In this document: piece after piece, positions 1 to 9,837 of the stretch
Layout: each line of letters opens with the position of its first letter
Position numbering within the stretch: the first letter of the stretch is position 1
Made by a program: the position numbers and the translations under genes
NCBI GenBank assembly: GCA_003598085.1
Contig: QZKU01000127.1
Location: 24,334 to 88,333, forward strand
DNA from: Candidatus Abyssobacteria bacterium SURF_5
GTDB lineage: Bacteria > Abyssobacteria > SURF-5
Direction of reading: 5' to 3'
Length of the DNA stretch: 64,000 nucleotides
Notes under the pieces: generated by a model
Databases searched by the model: none
What the model was told of the DNA's origin: nothing
The model's input: only the letters and a program-made list of their open reading frames with translations

Positions 1-957
1 ATCCACAGTTTTGCCTTCCGGCAACCTCCCTTTCCATGACATTATGAGAGGGACCTTCGTGATGTGATCATGCAAAAAGGCGCCGTGGCCGAAGACAAAA
101 TTATACCGGCTTCGCAATTCGCCCAGTGTTTCGCCGTGGTCGCCGACCAGAATGATAAACGGCTGTGTTGGACTTTTGGAGAAACGCTGATCGAGATAAT
201 CCAACAGTTTTCCGATGTAACTGTCCATGTACGAGATTTCACCGTCATAAAGAGAGACAAAATGTTCTATCTCCTCTTCCTTCCACTGCACCGATTCGGG
301 ATGGAAGCCCACAGGCTTCTTTATCTTTGATCTGATCCCCGTTCCAAAGCGGGTTGCGTAGGGATTTGGAGGATCGTACGGATAGTGAGGGTCGAAAAAA
401 TGAACCCATAAAAACAGATCGTCTGCAACATGTTCGTCTATCAGTTTGACAGCTTCGCCGTAGATCTTATCGGCTCGTTTCTCCCTCCGTTTGGGCCCAC
501 TCGCATAATCGAACCCCTTAACCTTGAGAATCTCCGGCGATAAAGCTCTCCGCGCAACAATGGCGGCGGTGAAAAATCCTTTTTTCTTGAGAAATTCGGC
601 GATGCTGACGACGTTCGGATTCGTTAATTCCATGCCGTTCTTCAGAACGCCGTGAGTGACCGGATATGCGCTCGTCAAGATCGATACGTGGGCGGGATCG
701 GTTGTGGGCATCGAGGTGTAACAATTTGTGAATTTCACCCCTCGCTCTGCCAGACGGTCTATATAAGGACTCGTTTCCCGTTTATATCCATAGCAGCTCA
801 GATGGTCGCTCCGGGTGGTGTCGAGCGTTATCAGGATAATTCGGAGTCGGTCCGCAGCCGCAGCTTTCTGAACCCGTGCATTTTGTCGCACGCTGTAGGC
901 GACCCAGCCACCGGCGACAATTAAGAGTATCGCCGCCGCCAAAACAATTTTGCGCAT
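1..957 (-). CDS. Sulfatase/alkaline phosphatase-superfamily hydrolase, C-terminus cut by window edge
   Basis: This is the first 319 codons of a sulfatase-fold (PF00884-type) hydrolase whose 3' end lies outside the window. It starts at ATG 957 behind a GGGGGG ribosome-binding site. An N-terminal hydrophobic helix (about residues 4-20, KIVLAAAILLIVAGGW) looks like a signal anchor, so the catalytic domain should be periplasmic. The metal-site motif ILITLDTTRSDHLSCYGY follows, and further in come HFFDPHYPYDPP and VGDHGETLGE, which are family motifs. The formylglycine Cys/Ser expected in C-x-P-x-R is replaced: the segment reads PTTDPAHVSILTS, placing Thr at the nucleophile. The substrate could therefore be a phosphoester or phosphodiester rather than a sulfate ester. 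It resembles the second copy at 55524-56939. Family confidence is high; substrate is unknown. Confidence 0.88.
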   Translation of the reverse strand, partial: MRKIVLAAAILLIVAGGWVAYSVRQNARVQKAAAADRLRIILITLDTTRSDHLSCYGYKRETSPYIDRLAERGVKFTNCYTSMPTTDPAHVSILTSAYPVTHGVLKNGMELTNPNVVSIAEFLKKKGFFTAAIVARRALSPEILKVKGFDYASGPKRREKRADKIYGEAVKLIDEHVADDLFLWVHFFDPHYPYDPPNPYATRFGTGIRSKIKKPVGFHPESVQWKEEEIEHFVSLYDGEISYMDSYIGKLLDYLDQRFSKSPTQPFIILVGDHGETLGELRSRYNFVFGHGAFLHDHITKVPLIMSWKGRLPEGKTVD

Positions 958-1149
958 GTTTCCCCCCGCCTCAGATCGCTCCGGTTGGAGTCACTGGAAT
1001 GTCGAAGATGGATTCACCGAAGGAGCTTGCCTCGAAGATCAATTTGTTCAGAAAGCGAATTCAACGTATCATACAACTGTTTAAAAATCAAATTTTAACC
1101 TCGCCTTTTAGAATCCGCTACATGTGCATCTTACAGGTTATGCCGGACC

Positions 1150-4100
1150 TCAGGCATCAGGAGATGATTGGCTGGAGATTTGCTTCTGCCATTCGAGGAA
1201 GGTGTTAACATATCGTTCGAGTTCGGAATGTTGCGCGTCGGGTCCTGATTCGGGAATGACGGGATCGATGATATCGACGGCGCCGAGAAAGACTTCCCCG
1301 GAGTAGCCGTCAATACTGATGATGTCGCCGGGTCCCAGTTCGAGCGAGTCAATCCGCAGAAGTTGCGCCTCCTTGTCTATCCGCAGCATCTCGCAGCCTG
1401 TAATACAGGCCTTTGCCATTCGGCGAGAATTGATCGCTGCATGTGAAGTCATGCCGCCTTCCCTCGTCAGGACACCGCAGGCCGCGGAAATGCCGCCGAT
1501 GTCGTTGGGAGTAGTGCGATCCGCCACCAGGATGAGATGCTCTCCTGAATGAGCCCGCTTGACGGCGTCTCTCGAAGTAAAGGCGAGACATCCTGTGGCC
1601 ACCCCCGGCGAGGCCGGATTCCCTTTTGCAACAATCCGCTTCGGGGCGCTGGGGTCAAAAACCGGGAGGAACAACTGCCAGAGGCCGGCCTCCTCAAGTC
1701 TGGCGACTGCCGTCGGGACATCTATCACGCCTTCGGACACGAGGTCAACCGCTATTTTCAGTGCGGCATGGTCCGTGCGTTTTGCGCGACGGGTCTGCAG
1801 GAGGAAGAGGTTCCCGTCTTCGACGGTAAATTCGATATCTTGCATGTCGCGCAGATGGAGCTCGAGCTTTTGGGCTGCGTCCTCAATTTGCTGATAAATA
1901 ACCGGATCCCATTGTTCCAGTGCCCGCGCCGGATTCGAAGCATCCTGGTACAGGCTCAGCGGCAATGGGGTGCCGGTACCGCTGACTAATATCTCGCCTT
2001 GACAACATGGCAGGTATTCTCCGAAGATGCGGCGTTCGCCCGTAATAGGGTTGCGCGAGAAAACGACACCCGAGCACGACCTCGATCCGCGGTTGCCGAA
2101 CACCATCTGCTGGACTGTTGCCGCCGTTCCTAGATGATGCGGTATATTGAATATCTGCCTGTAGGTGACGGCGCTCTCACTGCGCCAGGAAGAGAAGATC
2201 GCCTTGAGTGAGCTGACAAGCTGTACGCGCGGGTCCTGCGGAAATGCAGCCCCGATTGCCTCCTTGATACGTTCGAGCAGGAATCTCGCTTTTTCCTTCA
2301 TCTCGGCGGCTGACGCGACGCCTTCCCGTCGCGGCTGATCAAACGCCGCAGTGTCTCCGTATCCCATCACGGACGCGGCGAATTTAAAGATGAGCCTGCA
2401 GTAGCATTCATAGGCGAAAACGGGGTTCCCGGAGACCCGGCTCAATCCCTCAACCGTTTCGTCGTTCAGCCCGATGTTTAAGATCGTGTCCATCATCCCC
2501 GGCATCGAGACGCACGAGCCGGCGCGCACGGAAAGCAGCAACGGCCTTTCGGGGTCGCCAAAGATGCACCCGGTAATCTCTTCGAGCTTTGATAGACACT
2601 GGAAGAGCGATTCCCTCGTCTCGGCCCGCAGGATCCTTCCATCTTGAAAGAACGTGTTGCATACGCGCGCCGGGATCACAAATCCGGGCGGCACCCGCAC
2701 GCCCAGCTTCGCCATCTCGGTCAGGTAAGCCCCTTTCTCCCCAAGTATCGGATAATACGCGGCGCCGCCCTCGGCAAAACCGGGCCGGAAAAAATATGCA
2801 AATTTCGACGTGCTGGTCTTGGCGGAAAGAGATTTCAGGTCCTGTTTTATCTTCGTTATTTTCTTGGGCGATATCTCCCTCACCGACGGATGACGCACCC
2901 GCTTCATCAAATGCGCGATTCGGCTGCGGGAGAAGGTTAGCAGCTTGAGCGTCAATTCGGACAGGTGCTGCAGCGTCGTCTCCCGAAACAATCCGTCCAC
3001 AAACGCGCTTGCGGCCTCATCGGCATTCGGTATCTGCCGAAGCCGGAAAATCTCTCGCGTCATGTCGTAATAGATACCCACCATTTTGTCGGTTACTACG
3101 CTTATTTCCGCGTCAATACGCTCGACGATCGAATAGATCGTATAGAAGTTCAACTCGCTTGAATGTTTCAGATCGAGCAGTTGCTGCGAGTCCTTCTCGA
3201 GATCGTCCGTTCCCTGCCCTTTGGCGCGAATGTTAAGCACCATCGAGTGGATAATATCGATCGTCAGCGGAAGCGCTTCTATCGTGATCTCAGCCAGCTT
3301 CATGTTGCAGATTTCTCCAAACAGAATGTAGCCGATGCGCTCGAGCGTGAGGTCCAGCCAGATCGCCTCGAGCGTCACCGGCAGCGTCTGCGACTGGAGG
3401 AACGGGTCCTTGATCTTGCTCCTCAACAGCATTCGGATGTTGCCGAGCATGATGGCCGCCCGGAGCGAATCACCGGCGCGCAAACGCTTGATGAATTCCT
3501 CCAGCGGGTCGACCAGTGAAGGGAAAAATAGGGTAACTGCGTCACGCCGCCACGCATCGATCACCTGAACAATGTCGTCGGGGTTTCTCTTCTCGGCTCT
3601 CTCAAGCGTTGCCTTCAAATTGATGAACAGCCTGCGATAGTTGCGGTTCTCCGCCCTCTCGATGTTCTCCTGCACCATTTGCAGCAGGATCTCGAGGTTC
3701 GTCTGGATCAGCGATTCATTACCCTTCTCGATGCTTCCCATGAGATATCGAAGATAGCTGTTCACCTGCGGCGACACTATCTCCGAGATATTGCTCATGA
3801 ACTGGTAAATGTCGGTTATCCTGTCGTCGATGCTGCCCGGATGCGGCTCGAAAACATTCGCCAACTCGCGCTCGAGCTCTTGCAGGAGCTTCAGGATGCC
3901 CGCGAATTTTTCCGGCTGGTACTGGAATACTTTCTGATATTTGTTTATCTTCCGGAGCCCCTCCGACTCGCCGGTCTGCGCGTAATCGATCAAGGCGCGA
4001 ACGAGGTCGAGATTGCGGGGAGAGAGCTTGTTATGGATTTCCGCCCTGATGTCCTCCGTGATCGGGCACGGGAAGGAGTATTCGATTTCTTCGGCGAGTC

Positions 4101-4464
4101 CTCGTATCGTTCGAATTTCGTCCTGGGACGCTCCGAAAAACGGAAGGCTTTTGACCAACTGCCGGACCAACAGGTACATCTCGTCGGAAGACAGGTCGAT
4201 CGTCATCAATGCCTCGACCTTTCCGCGCATCTGCTTGGAGAGAGCAACGCTATCGGCTCGCTCGGCAAAACCGCCGCCGCGATATCCGGGCAGGCTCCCG
4301 GTTTCCACGCGCAGATTTACAGTCAATAACTTGATCAGTTCCGTATTGACCTGAGGATTTGAGACGATGTTGTCGATGCACTCGAAAACCTGGTCCCATG
4401 TCTTGATCGGCACGAGCCTGGATGCGTCCGTCCTCGCAGGCTCCGTTCTTTCCAGCCCCTGCAT
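1150..4464 (-). CDS. PPDK/PEP-synthase-like dikinase with long helical N-terminus and no C-terminal PEP-binding barrel
   Basis: The protein is about 1104 aa. Residues 1-550 are largely helical and not recognised. From about residue 558 there is a PPDK-type ATP-grasp nucleotide-binding domain (GEKGAYLTEMAKLGVRVPPG, SVRAGSCVSMPGMMDTILN, FSRNPITGE). A swivelling phosphohistidine domain follows with the motif GGMTSHAA, giving catalytic His about 1008. The protein ends about 60 residues after that domain at a SIDGYSGEVFLG-like segment. Ordinary PPDK continues for roughly 350 residues with a PEP/pyruvate TIM barrel, which is missing here. The start ATG 4464 lies four bases after the stop of the upstream GAPDH-PGK fusion; a longer frame from 4521 would overlap that gene by 53 bp and is less likely. 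It is probably co-transcribed with the fusion. The phosphoryl acceptor is unknown and could be bound by the N-terminal region. Confidence 0.85.
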   Translation of the reverse strand: MQGLERTEPARTDASRLVPIKTWDQVFECIDNIVSNPQVNTELIKLLTVNLRVETGSLPGYRGGGFAERADSVALSKQMRGKVEALMTIDLSSDEMYLLVRQLVKSLPFFGASQDEIRTIRGLAEEIEYSFPCPITEDIRAEIHNKLSPRNLDLVRALIDYAQTGESEGLRKINKYQKVFQYQPEKFAGILKLLQELERELANVFEPHPGSIDDRITDIYQFMSNISEIVSPQVNSYLRYLMGSIEKGNESLIQTNLEILLQMVQENIERAENRNYRRLFINLKATLERAEKRNPDDIVQVIDAWRRDAVTLFFPSLVDPLEEFIKRLRAGDSLRAAIMLGNIRMLLRSKIKDPFLQSQTLPVTLEAIWLDLTLERIGYILFGEICNMKLAEITIEALPLTIDIIHSMVLNIRAKGQGTDDLEKDSQQLLDLKHSSELNFYTIYSIVERIDAEISVVTDKMVGIYYDMTREIFRLRQIPNADEAASAFVDGLFRETTLQHLSELTLKLLTFSRSRIAHLMKRVRHPSVREISPKKITKIKQDLKSLSAKTSTSKFAYFFRPGFAEGGAAYYPILGEKGAYLTEMAKLGVRVPPGFVIPARVCNTFFQDGRILRAETRESLFQCLSKLEEITGCIFGDPERPLLLSVRAGSCVSMPGMMDTILNIGLNDETVEGLSRVSGNPVFAYECYCRLIFKFAASVMGYGDTAAFDQPRREGVASAAEMKEKARFLLERIKEAIGAAFPQDPRVQLVSSLKAIFSSWRSESAVTYRQIFNIPHHLGTAATVQQMVFGNRGSRSCSGVVFSRNPITGERRIFGEYLPCCQGEILVSGTGTPLPLSLYQDASNPARALEQWDPVIYQQIEDAAQKLELHLRDMQDIEFTVEDGNLFLLQTRRAKRTDHAALKIAVDLVSEGVIDVPTAVARLEEAGLWQLFLPVFDPSAPKRIVAKGNPASPGVATGCLAFTSRDAVKRAHSGEHLILVADRTTPNDIGGISAACGVLTREGGMTSHAAINSRRMAKACITGCEMLRIDKEAQLLRIDSLELGPGDIISIDGYSGEVFLGAVDIIDPVIPESGPDAQHSELERYVNTFLEWQKQISSQSSPDA

Positions 4465-4468
4465 TTTC

Positions 4469-7400
4469 CTATTCTCGTTTATTATCGAGTCCGTCAAAAG
4501 CGGAAAGCGACTGTGTCGCAAGATACTTCAGGGCGGCGCCGCCGCCGGTGCACAAATCAAACGTTTTCTCGGCTTCCTGGATTCCGCCCATGCGGCGATT
4601 GACTGCGGCAACTCCGTCACCGCCCACCACAAGCTTCAGCTCGGCGCCGCAGTCGGCAATCGTGCGGACAAGCCAGTCGTTACCGGCGGAAAATTGTTCG
4701 ACTTCATATAGGCCTACGGTCCCGTTCAGGATGACGGTCGCCGCGCCTTCCAGTATCCCCTTGATGTCGTCACCTGTTCGCGTTTGCGCATGATTGTATT
4801 CGGGCAAGATATCGTACACGTATGCGCCAAACGGGATCTCATCTGCGCAGGCCGTTTTTGACGGCACCCTCTTTTTTGGCCTGAACTTGTCGGGAACCGC
4901 CAGGCCGATGTGCAGGTCCGCCGCGATCTTCACCTCGACGTCGAATTCGGCTGCAAGTTCAAGCAATCGATGGGCCGCTGAAACTTGAGATTCAACATCA
5001 AGGGGGTCGTATCCGGAAACGGAATTGCCCGACGGGAACCCGGAGGCAACAAGGAATGCCGGAGCTGCGGTGAAAAGGCGCTGGATCGATCCGTGACGTA
5101 TCATCATTTCAACCGCGGGAATCTTCTCCGCCATTTTCATTCCGCTCACGAAGGCGGCAACCGGCTTTTTCGGGCTTTTCAGAATTTCATCGAGAAGGGA
5201 AAGCTCCTTTGCCGGAAGCAGGCCCATCACCTTGTATCCTCCGATAAGGTTCATGAGCGGCAGGAAAGACGCATGCAGCCCCCGATGTGAAGCCCCGAAG
5301 GCGCTGTTGACGTAGCTGACGCTCCGTTGCGCCGACGAGTCGAGGTGGCCGAAAAGCGTGTCGAAGAGCGCCTTCGCGAAATGCCGGCTCCCGGATTCCT
5401 CGCCATCATAGAAACGCAGGTTCTCGAGATACAGCACCTGCCCGGGCTTAAGCTCGCGCGAGAGCTTCGCGGTCTCCGCATCAATGAGACCCGAGGCCAT
5501 ACGAAAATCTTTCCCGGCATTCAGCGCCTTCCGCCGCTCGAGTATCTCCGCAAATCTTTCGCCGGCTATCTTCAGGCTGAAGGGTTCGAGCACCTGCCCG
5601 TCTTCGGATTGGAGAAATTGAAAATCCTTCTTCCTCCCGTTATGCGAAAGCACGATGACCCGCGCGTTGTTCCGGATGAGGTACTCAACGTCCGCGGCGC
5701 TCGCCATTATGCGGTGGTCGTCGCTTATGAAAGGTCGCACCTTGTTTGTGTCGGGATCGTAAAGTGGATCGACAACATTATGGTCGACTCTGATGAGCCA
5801 GTAGACTCCGTCAAAGGCCCGAGGCGGAAGATCGAGTACCGAGAGCTTGCCCTCGTACGGCCGTCTGTACGCCGTCAATCGCTCTGAAACGCCTGCAAAT
5901 CCCGCTCCCTCCCCGGCCGAAAGAAATTTCTTCTCCGCCGGCAGCATGATTTCCTCGAGGAATTCGACGTACATTTTCGAGGGACGCCATTCGTTCTCGT
6001 ACCACCCGATGAGTTGGATGATCGTCATTGGTTCGCCGGTTGGCGAGGTGAAGTGAGCAATCTCGATGCTATCCTTGCAGAGAGTCGCTCCAGCTTGCGC
6101 CAGTTCGCGCAGCAGCCTGATCTGGGTCGATCGGTCGATGTTCCTGGTCCTGAGAAACTGGAACCGCGTTTCCGCCCCGGCGCGGCATGCCTGTTCGAGC
6201 GAGGCGGCGGCGGCGTCAATGTGTTCCATCGTGTAATGGCCGCGCAACACATACGTCGGCGCCATTATCGACACTGTCTCGATCGGAAATCGAATGGAAT
6301 ATACGGGTGTATGCGAGACGCCGGCCGCATCGACGAGCGCGGTGCTGGCGCTTGCGCCTGAACTTGTTTCGAAAATGTTTCCCGTTGCGTCGGTTCCGCG
6401 GCGGATGTCTTTCCTGTACTCGATCGGATCGATGATATCCGGACCGATATGCTCGCCAGTGAGGGAATGATAGGTCGGGCCTATTCCCTCCAGCACCATC
6501 TTGGCGGCCTCATCAAAGAACTTCTCCCAGTCCATCTCCGCGTGTTTGCTCCGATACATTGCCAGTTCCACCAGCCGATTCAGGTTTGCAAGGCATCCTG
6601 TCGTGCACGAAGCAGGAGACAGAAAAAAGTGCGTGGCGGAATCGTATTTATGATCATTGATATGCCTGATGAAAGTCGCCTCGCGCCACTCGTCCTCCTT
6701 GCTCGAGCCGGGCGCGGTTATCATCGTACGGAGCGCCCCGGCGCGCCTGTGGCGGTTGACTCCGTCTACATTATTGAAGCGGCCGGTGGCGTCTATGGCC
6801 ACATGAATCGGAACACCTGCGAAAAGGAAACATTTCCAGGGATAATTGCCGGGGTCTCTGAACACAGGATGGCTGAACACCAGCATTCTGCGTCCGTCAA
6901 GTTCAATCCAGTCGACGCCGAAATCGACAGTGCCGGGAAAACGTCCCTGGACGTAGTCCTTCTCATTCAGCAGCTCGGCCAGGCGCCGAGCATCCGGTCC
7001 GCCGAGTGCGACCACGCGCAGTTTTTCACTTTTTGCGGCCAGTCGAAGCGTGCAGCTCCCCATGCGGCCGCCCGGCCCATTAATGACGATGTTATAGGTT
7101 TCAGGAGACGACGGGTGAATAATTGAATTTGGCCGGCTTATCGTCTGCCAGCGTTGCCGACTTTTATCGTACTGGTCGACGGAAACAAACGTCACTCGCT
7201 CAAACAGCTCTTTCTTGTCGTTGTAGTCGAGATGGTGAACCCGCAATGTGGCGCGAAGCTTGTCGCCGTGCTCGTAGACATCGTGAATGAGAATCTCCCA
7301 ATCGTATTCGCGGCTAAGATCGAGCGCATATCTGCGAAGCTGCGAATAATATCGTCCCATCACCTGGTGAATATTTTCGAGGGAAGCGGTCGTTAGTAGC

Positions 7401-9721
7401 GGCGTGGAGTATACTTTGTGCCGATTCTCGTGGAGGGCTACAATCGCCACCGCTTCCCCCGTTTCATCCCGAAGTACTTCCTGACGAACGACCGGCTGCG
7501 ACTCGAGGAACAACAGGCGCATCGCGTCATTCGCCAGAGTTGAATCCAGAATTGTGATATGACCGCTGCCCGGTTGAGCTGTCGAGTATTTTCGGGCGCG
7601 CCGCTTGGTCGCGACCGCCTCCGACTTCTGCGAGTATTTCTGCGCCAGGCGTGAAACGTGGCGCCGCGAAAATTCCGCCTGCTGGACCACGTCCAGCGAA
7701 TCCCAGCAGCGACACGGCAGCGGCATTCCGGCCGCAAATTGGTCCGCCGCCTTCATGTATTCCCGCTGGACTGGAAATCCCGCAATCGAGCGGAGAGCCA
7801 TATCGACGTCGGCCGCCGCTTCATCCACAAAGAACGCAATGCTCACCTGCGCGCCCGCGTCATTGTGGCTTACGTACACCTGGTTGGGATCAAAGATCAG
7901 CTTTGGGTTCCCGAAATTGAGATTCGATGTCAGTTGCACCCACCATTCCGGCAATTCAAGAATATCCAGTTCCTGTGCCTTGCTCCGAAAACGTGAGATG
8001 ATTTTCTCCCGCGATACCTTCGAATCGAGAACCGCATTTATGCGGAGGAGCTTGCCGCGCGGAATATTTGTCTTGAATTCATTTGTCGCCAGAACAATGG
8101 CAGACTCGTCAATTGCACCAACGAGCAAGGCCAGATTGCCGAATCGCGCCGGGTTCTTCTTGTGGATCACCTGATAAACGCCCGCAACGCGATACGTCGG
8201 TTGGACCACCGCAGGATCATCATGCTTCTCGACGATATCGGCTCCGACAACCAGAATTCTGCCTAACTCCGACAGAGTGGAGACGCCCAGCGCATATGCT
8301 ATGCCTTCGGATGGGGCCGCGCCCAACATGCTTCCAATGGAAGAGTCGTCCTTGATGATCCGATGAGCGGCAACATCATGATCCGCTTCAGCCCTGGCCG
8401 CGACAACTTCAACACCGGATTGCCGCAGCCGGTCACGCACGTCGGCGGTAAGCCGGCCGGCCTGGCTCTCGCCGAGCATCACACAGGTAACGCCAAATGC
8501 TTGCCAGGAAACGTTCGTCAGGGCTGCAGACGGCTCCGCCAACCAGCCGTGATAGACGGCGGCGGCGGATTTCTGACATCCGAGATACAGGAAGCCACAT
8601 TCATCCGCCCGAACGCTTTCAAAAACGCCCAACTGCGAATTGTATTTGATCCATTGCATGATATCCCGCGGCTTCTGGCCCAGAAAAACGACCACCTCCA
8701 GATTCTCAGCATACTCAGTCGTGATCTTGCGAAGTGCCGCAATGACATTCTGGTCATACCCGACGACGCCGATTCTGCGGGGCGCGGCGCCGGGAGAAAC
8801 GTGCGCCAGAACGCGCGAGCGCACCGCGGCAAGGATGCCGCGATCATGTATGGGCGATTGACCGTCTGCCATCCCGAACACATCGAAAAGTTTCTCGATG
8901 CCGGGAACCAGCTTCGTCAACTTCTCCCTTGCGGCGCCGCTCTCTTGACTTCGGCTCAACTGCTCGATGAGCCTGTCCACTTCCCGGATTTCCGCCAAGC
9001 CGGCCACCCGCATCCCTCGCTTTTCAAGGAGCATGCGCATGGATGCAAATGGCCGTTCGTTGGTCTCTTCGAGAACATATGCTTCGGCGGGAATTTCCGG
9101 AATGCGCCTCTCAATTCGCTTATGAAATGAGCTGAGCAAATGCTCGCGGCTCATTGCGTCAAAAACGAATGAAGCGGCCTCCGAGAGGATGCCATCCGGG
9201 AGATGTCGATATAACCGCCTCTGGTAGTCCTCGCAGAATTCCGCAAAGAGGTGATATATGCCATCTTCGCCCGAATCGAAATCCTGACCGTACTCGGCTT
9301 TGAATTTTTTACCGAATTCTCCGGCCTCGATCTTTTGCCGCGAAAGAAACTCCTGAAATGCCGCATCGAACAGGGGAAACAAATGCAGCCGGCGGCACAT
9401 CCATTCGATGCCTTCGTGAAAAAGCGTCCGGTTGAATACTTCAACCCGCCTGTGCCTGAAACTCTGATACACGCCCTCGGATCGGCCGCTCAACCACTCC
9501 AGAAAAGCGTAAGCGTCCACCACATCGAAAAAGATGACTCCTTTGCCGTCGCGCACCTCCGCCAGAGGGTATTTCTCAAGTGCCGGGAGGAGATCGATCT
9601 CCTCAAGCGCCCCCTCAAGCGGAACGGCTTTCGCGAACAAGGAGCGGATATGGGACAAGGAGGGCCTGTGCGCGCAGTCTCTCACGGTTCGAGGAAAGGA
9701 ACCATGCATTGGCATTTTCAT
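4469..9721 (-). CDS. Giant fusion: N-terminal region with GAPDH-like segment + GAPDH + phosphoglycerate kinase (1750 aa)
   Basis: This is one uninterrupted 1750-codon frame. Residues 1-300 are an unrecognised helical region. Residues about 314-650 look like a degenerate GAPDH fold (Rossmann start RRIGVVGYDQNVIAAL, then IKYNSQLGVFE matching the GAPDH KYDSxHGxF region) with no catalytic Cys motif. Residues about 875-1260 form a second, more canonical GAPDH: INGPGGRMG dinucleotide loop, SPASCTTGCLANL with catalytic Cys 1039, and GWYENEW near its end. Residues about 1290-1740 are phosphoglycerate kinase: LIRVDHNVVDP, VIVLSHNGRKK, YLENLRFYDGEE, FGASHRGLHASF, VVGGDGVAAVN and CTGGGAALKYLA. The product would carry both steps between glyceraldehyde-3-phosphate and 3-phosphoglycerate and so could channel 1,3-bisphosphoglycerate. 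AAGGG lies just before ATG 9721; ATG 9715 (third codon) has better spacing. The domain calls for GAPDH and PGK are firm; the N-terminal GAPDH-like call is inference. Confidence 0.88.
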   Translation of the reverse strand: MKMPMHGSFPRTVRDCAHRPSLSHIRSLFAKAVPLEGALEEIDLLPALEKYPLAEVRDGKGVIFFDVVDAYAFLEWLSGRSEGVYQSFRHRRVEVFNRTLFHEGIEWMCRRLHLFPLFDAAFQEFLSRQKIEAGEFGKKFKAEYGQDFDSGEDGIYHLFAEFCEDYQRRLYRHLPDGILSEAASFVFDAMSREHLLSSFHKRIERRIPEIPAEAYVLEETNERPFASMRMLLEKRGMRVAGLAEIREVDRLIEQLSRSQESGAAREKLTKLVPGIEKLFDVFGMADGQSPIHDRGILAAVRSRVLAHVSPGAAPRRIGVVGYDQNVIAALRKITTEYAENLEVVVFLGQKPRDIMQWIKYNSQLGVFESVRADECGFLYLGCQKSAAAVYHGWLAEPSAALTNVSWQAFGVTCVMLGESQAGRLTADVRDRLRQSGVEVVAARAEADHDVAAHRIIKDDSSIGSMLGAAPSEGIAYALGVSTLSELGRILVVGADIVEKHDDPAVVQPTYRVAGVYQVIHKKNPARFGNLALLVGAIDESAIVLATNEFKTNIPRGKLLRINAVLDSKVSREKIISRFRSKAQELDILELPEWWVQLTSNLNFGNPKLIFDPNQVYVSHNDAGAQVSIAFFVDEAAADVDMALRSIAGFPVQREYMKAADQFAAGMPLPCRCWDSLDVVQQAEFSRRHVSRLAQKYSQKSEAVATKRRARKYSTAQPGSGHITILDSTLANDAMRLLFLESQPVVRQEVLRDETGEAVAIVALHENRHKVYSTPLLTTASLENIHQVMGRYYSQLRRYALDLSREYDWEILIHDVYEHGDKLRATLRVHHLDYNDKKELFERVTFVSVDQYDKSRQRWQTISRPNSIIHPSSPETYNIVINGPGGRMGSCTLRLAAKSEKLRVVALGGPDARRLAELLNEKDYVQGRFPGTVDFGVDWIELDGRRMLVFSHPVFRDPGNYPWKCFLFAGVPIHVAIDATGRFNNVDGVNRHRRAGALRTMITAPGSSKEDEWREATFIRHINDHKYDSATHFFLSPASCTTGCLANLNRLVELAMYRSKHAEMDWEKFFDEAAKMVLEGIGPTYHSLTGEHIGPDIIDPIEYRKDIRRGTDATGNIFETSSGASASTALVDAAGVSHTPVYSIRFPIETVSIMAPTYVLRGHYTMEHIDAAAASLEQACRAGAETRFQFLRTRNIDRSTQIRLLRELAQAGATLCKDSIEIAHFTSPTGEPMTIIQLIGWYENEWRPSKMYVEFLEEIMLPAEKKFLSAGEGAGFAGVSERLTAYRRPYEGKLSVLDLPPRAFDGVYWLIRVDHNVVDPLYDPDTNKVRPFISDDHRIMASAADVEYLIRNNARVIVLSHNGRKKDFQFLQSEDGQVLEPFSLKIAGERFAEILERRKALNAGKDFRMASGLIDAETAKLSRELKPGQVLYLENLRFYDGEESGSRHFAKALFDTLFGHLDSSAQRSVSYVNSAFGASHRGLHASFLPLMNLIGGYKVMGLLPAKELSLLDEILKSPKKPVAAFVSGMKMAEKIPAVEMMIRHGSIQRLFTAAPAFLVASGFPSGNSVSGYDPLDVESQVSAAHRLLELAAEFDVEVKIAADLHIGLAVPDKFRPKKRVPSKTACADEIPFGAYVYDILPEYNHAQTRTGDDIKGILEGAATVILNGTVGLYEVEQFSAGNDWLVRTIADCGAELKLVVGGDGVAAVNRRMGGIQEAEKTFDLCTGGGAALKYLATQSLSAFDGLDNKRE

Positions 9722-9837
9722 GTCCCTTTTCTGCGGCGAGGAATCGGTTTATTCTCTACTGTCTCTGATACCAGGTGAAAGGCGGGTGCTATATGCCTAT
9801 GCCGCCCTTTGGATTGCGCGTAAGCGGGCGCCCGCGT

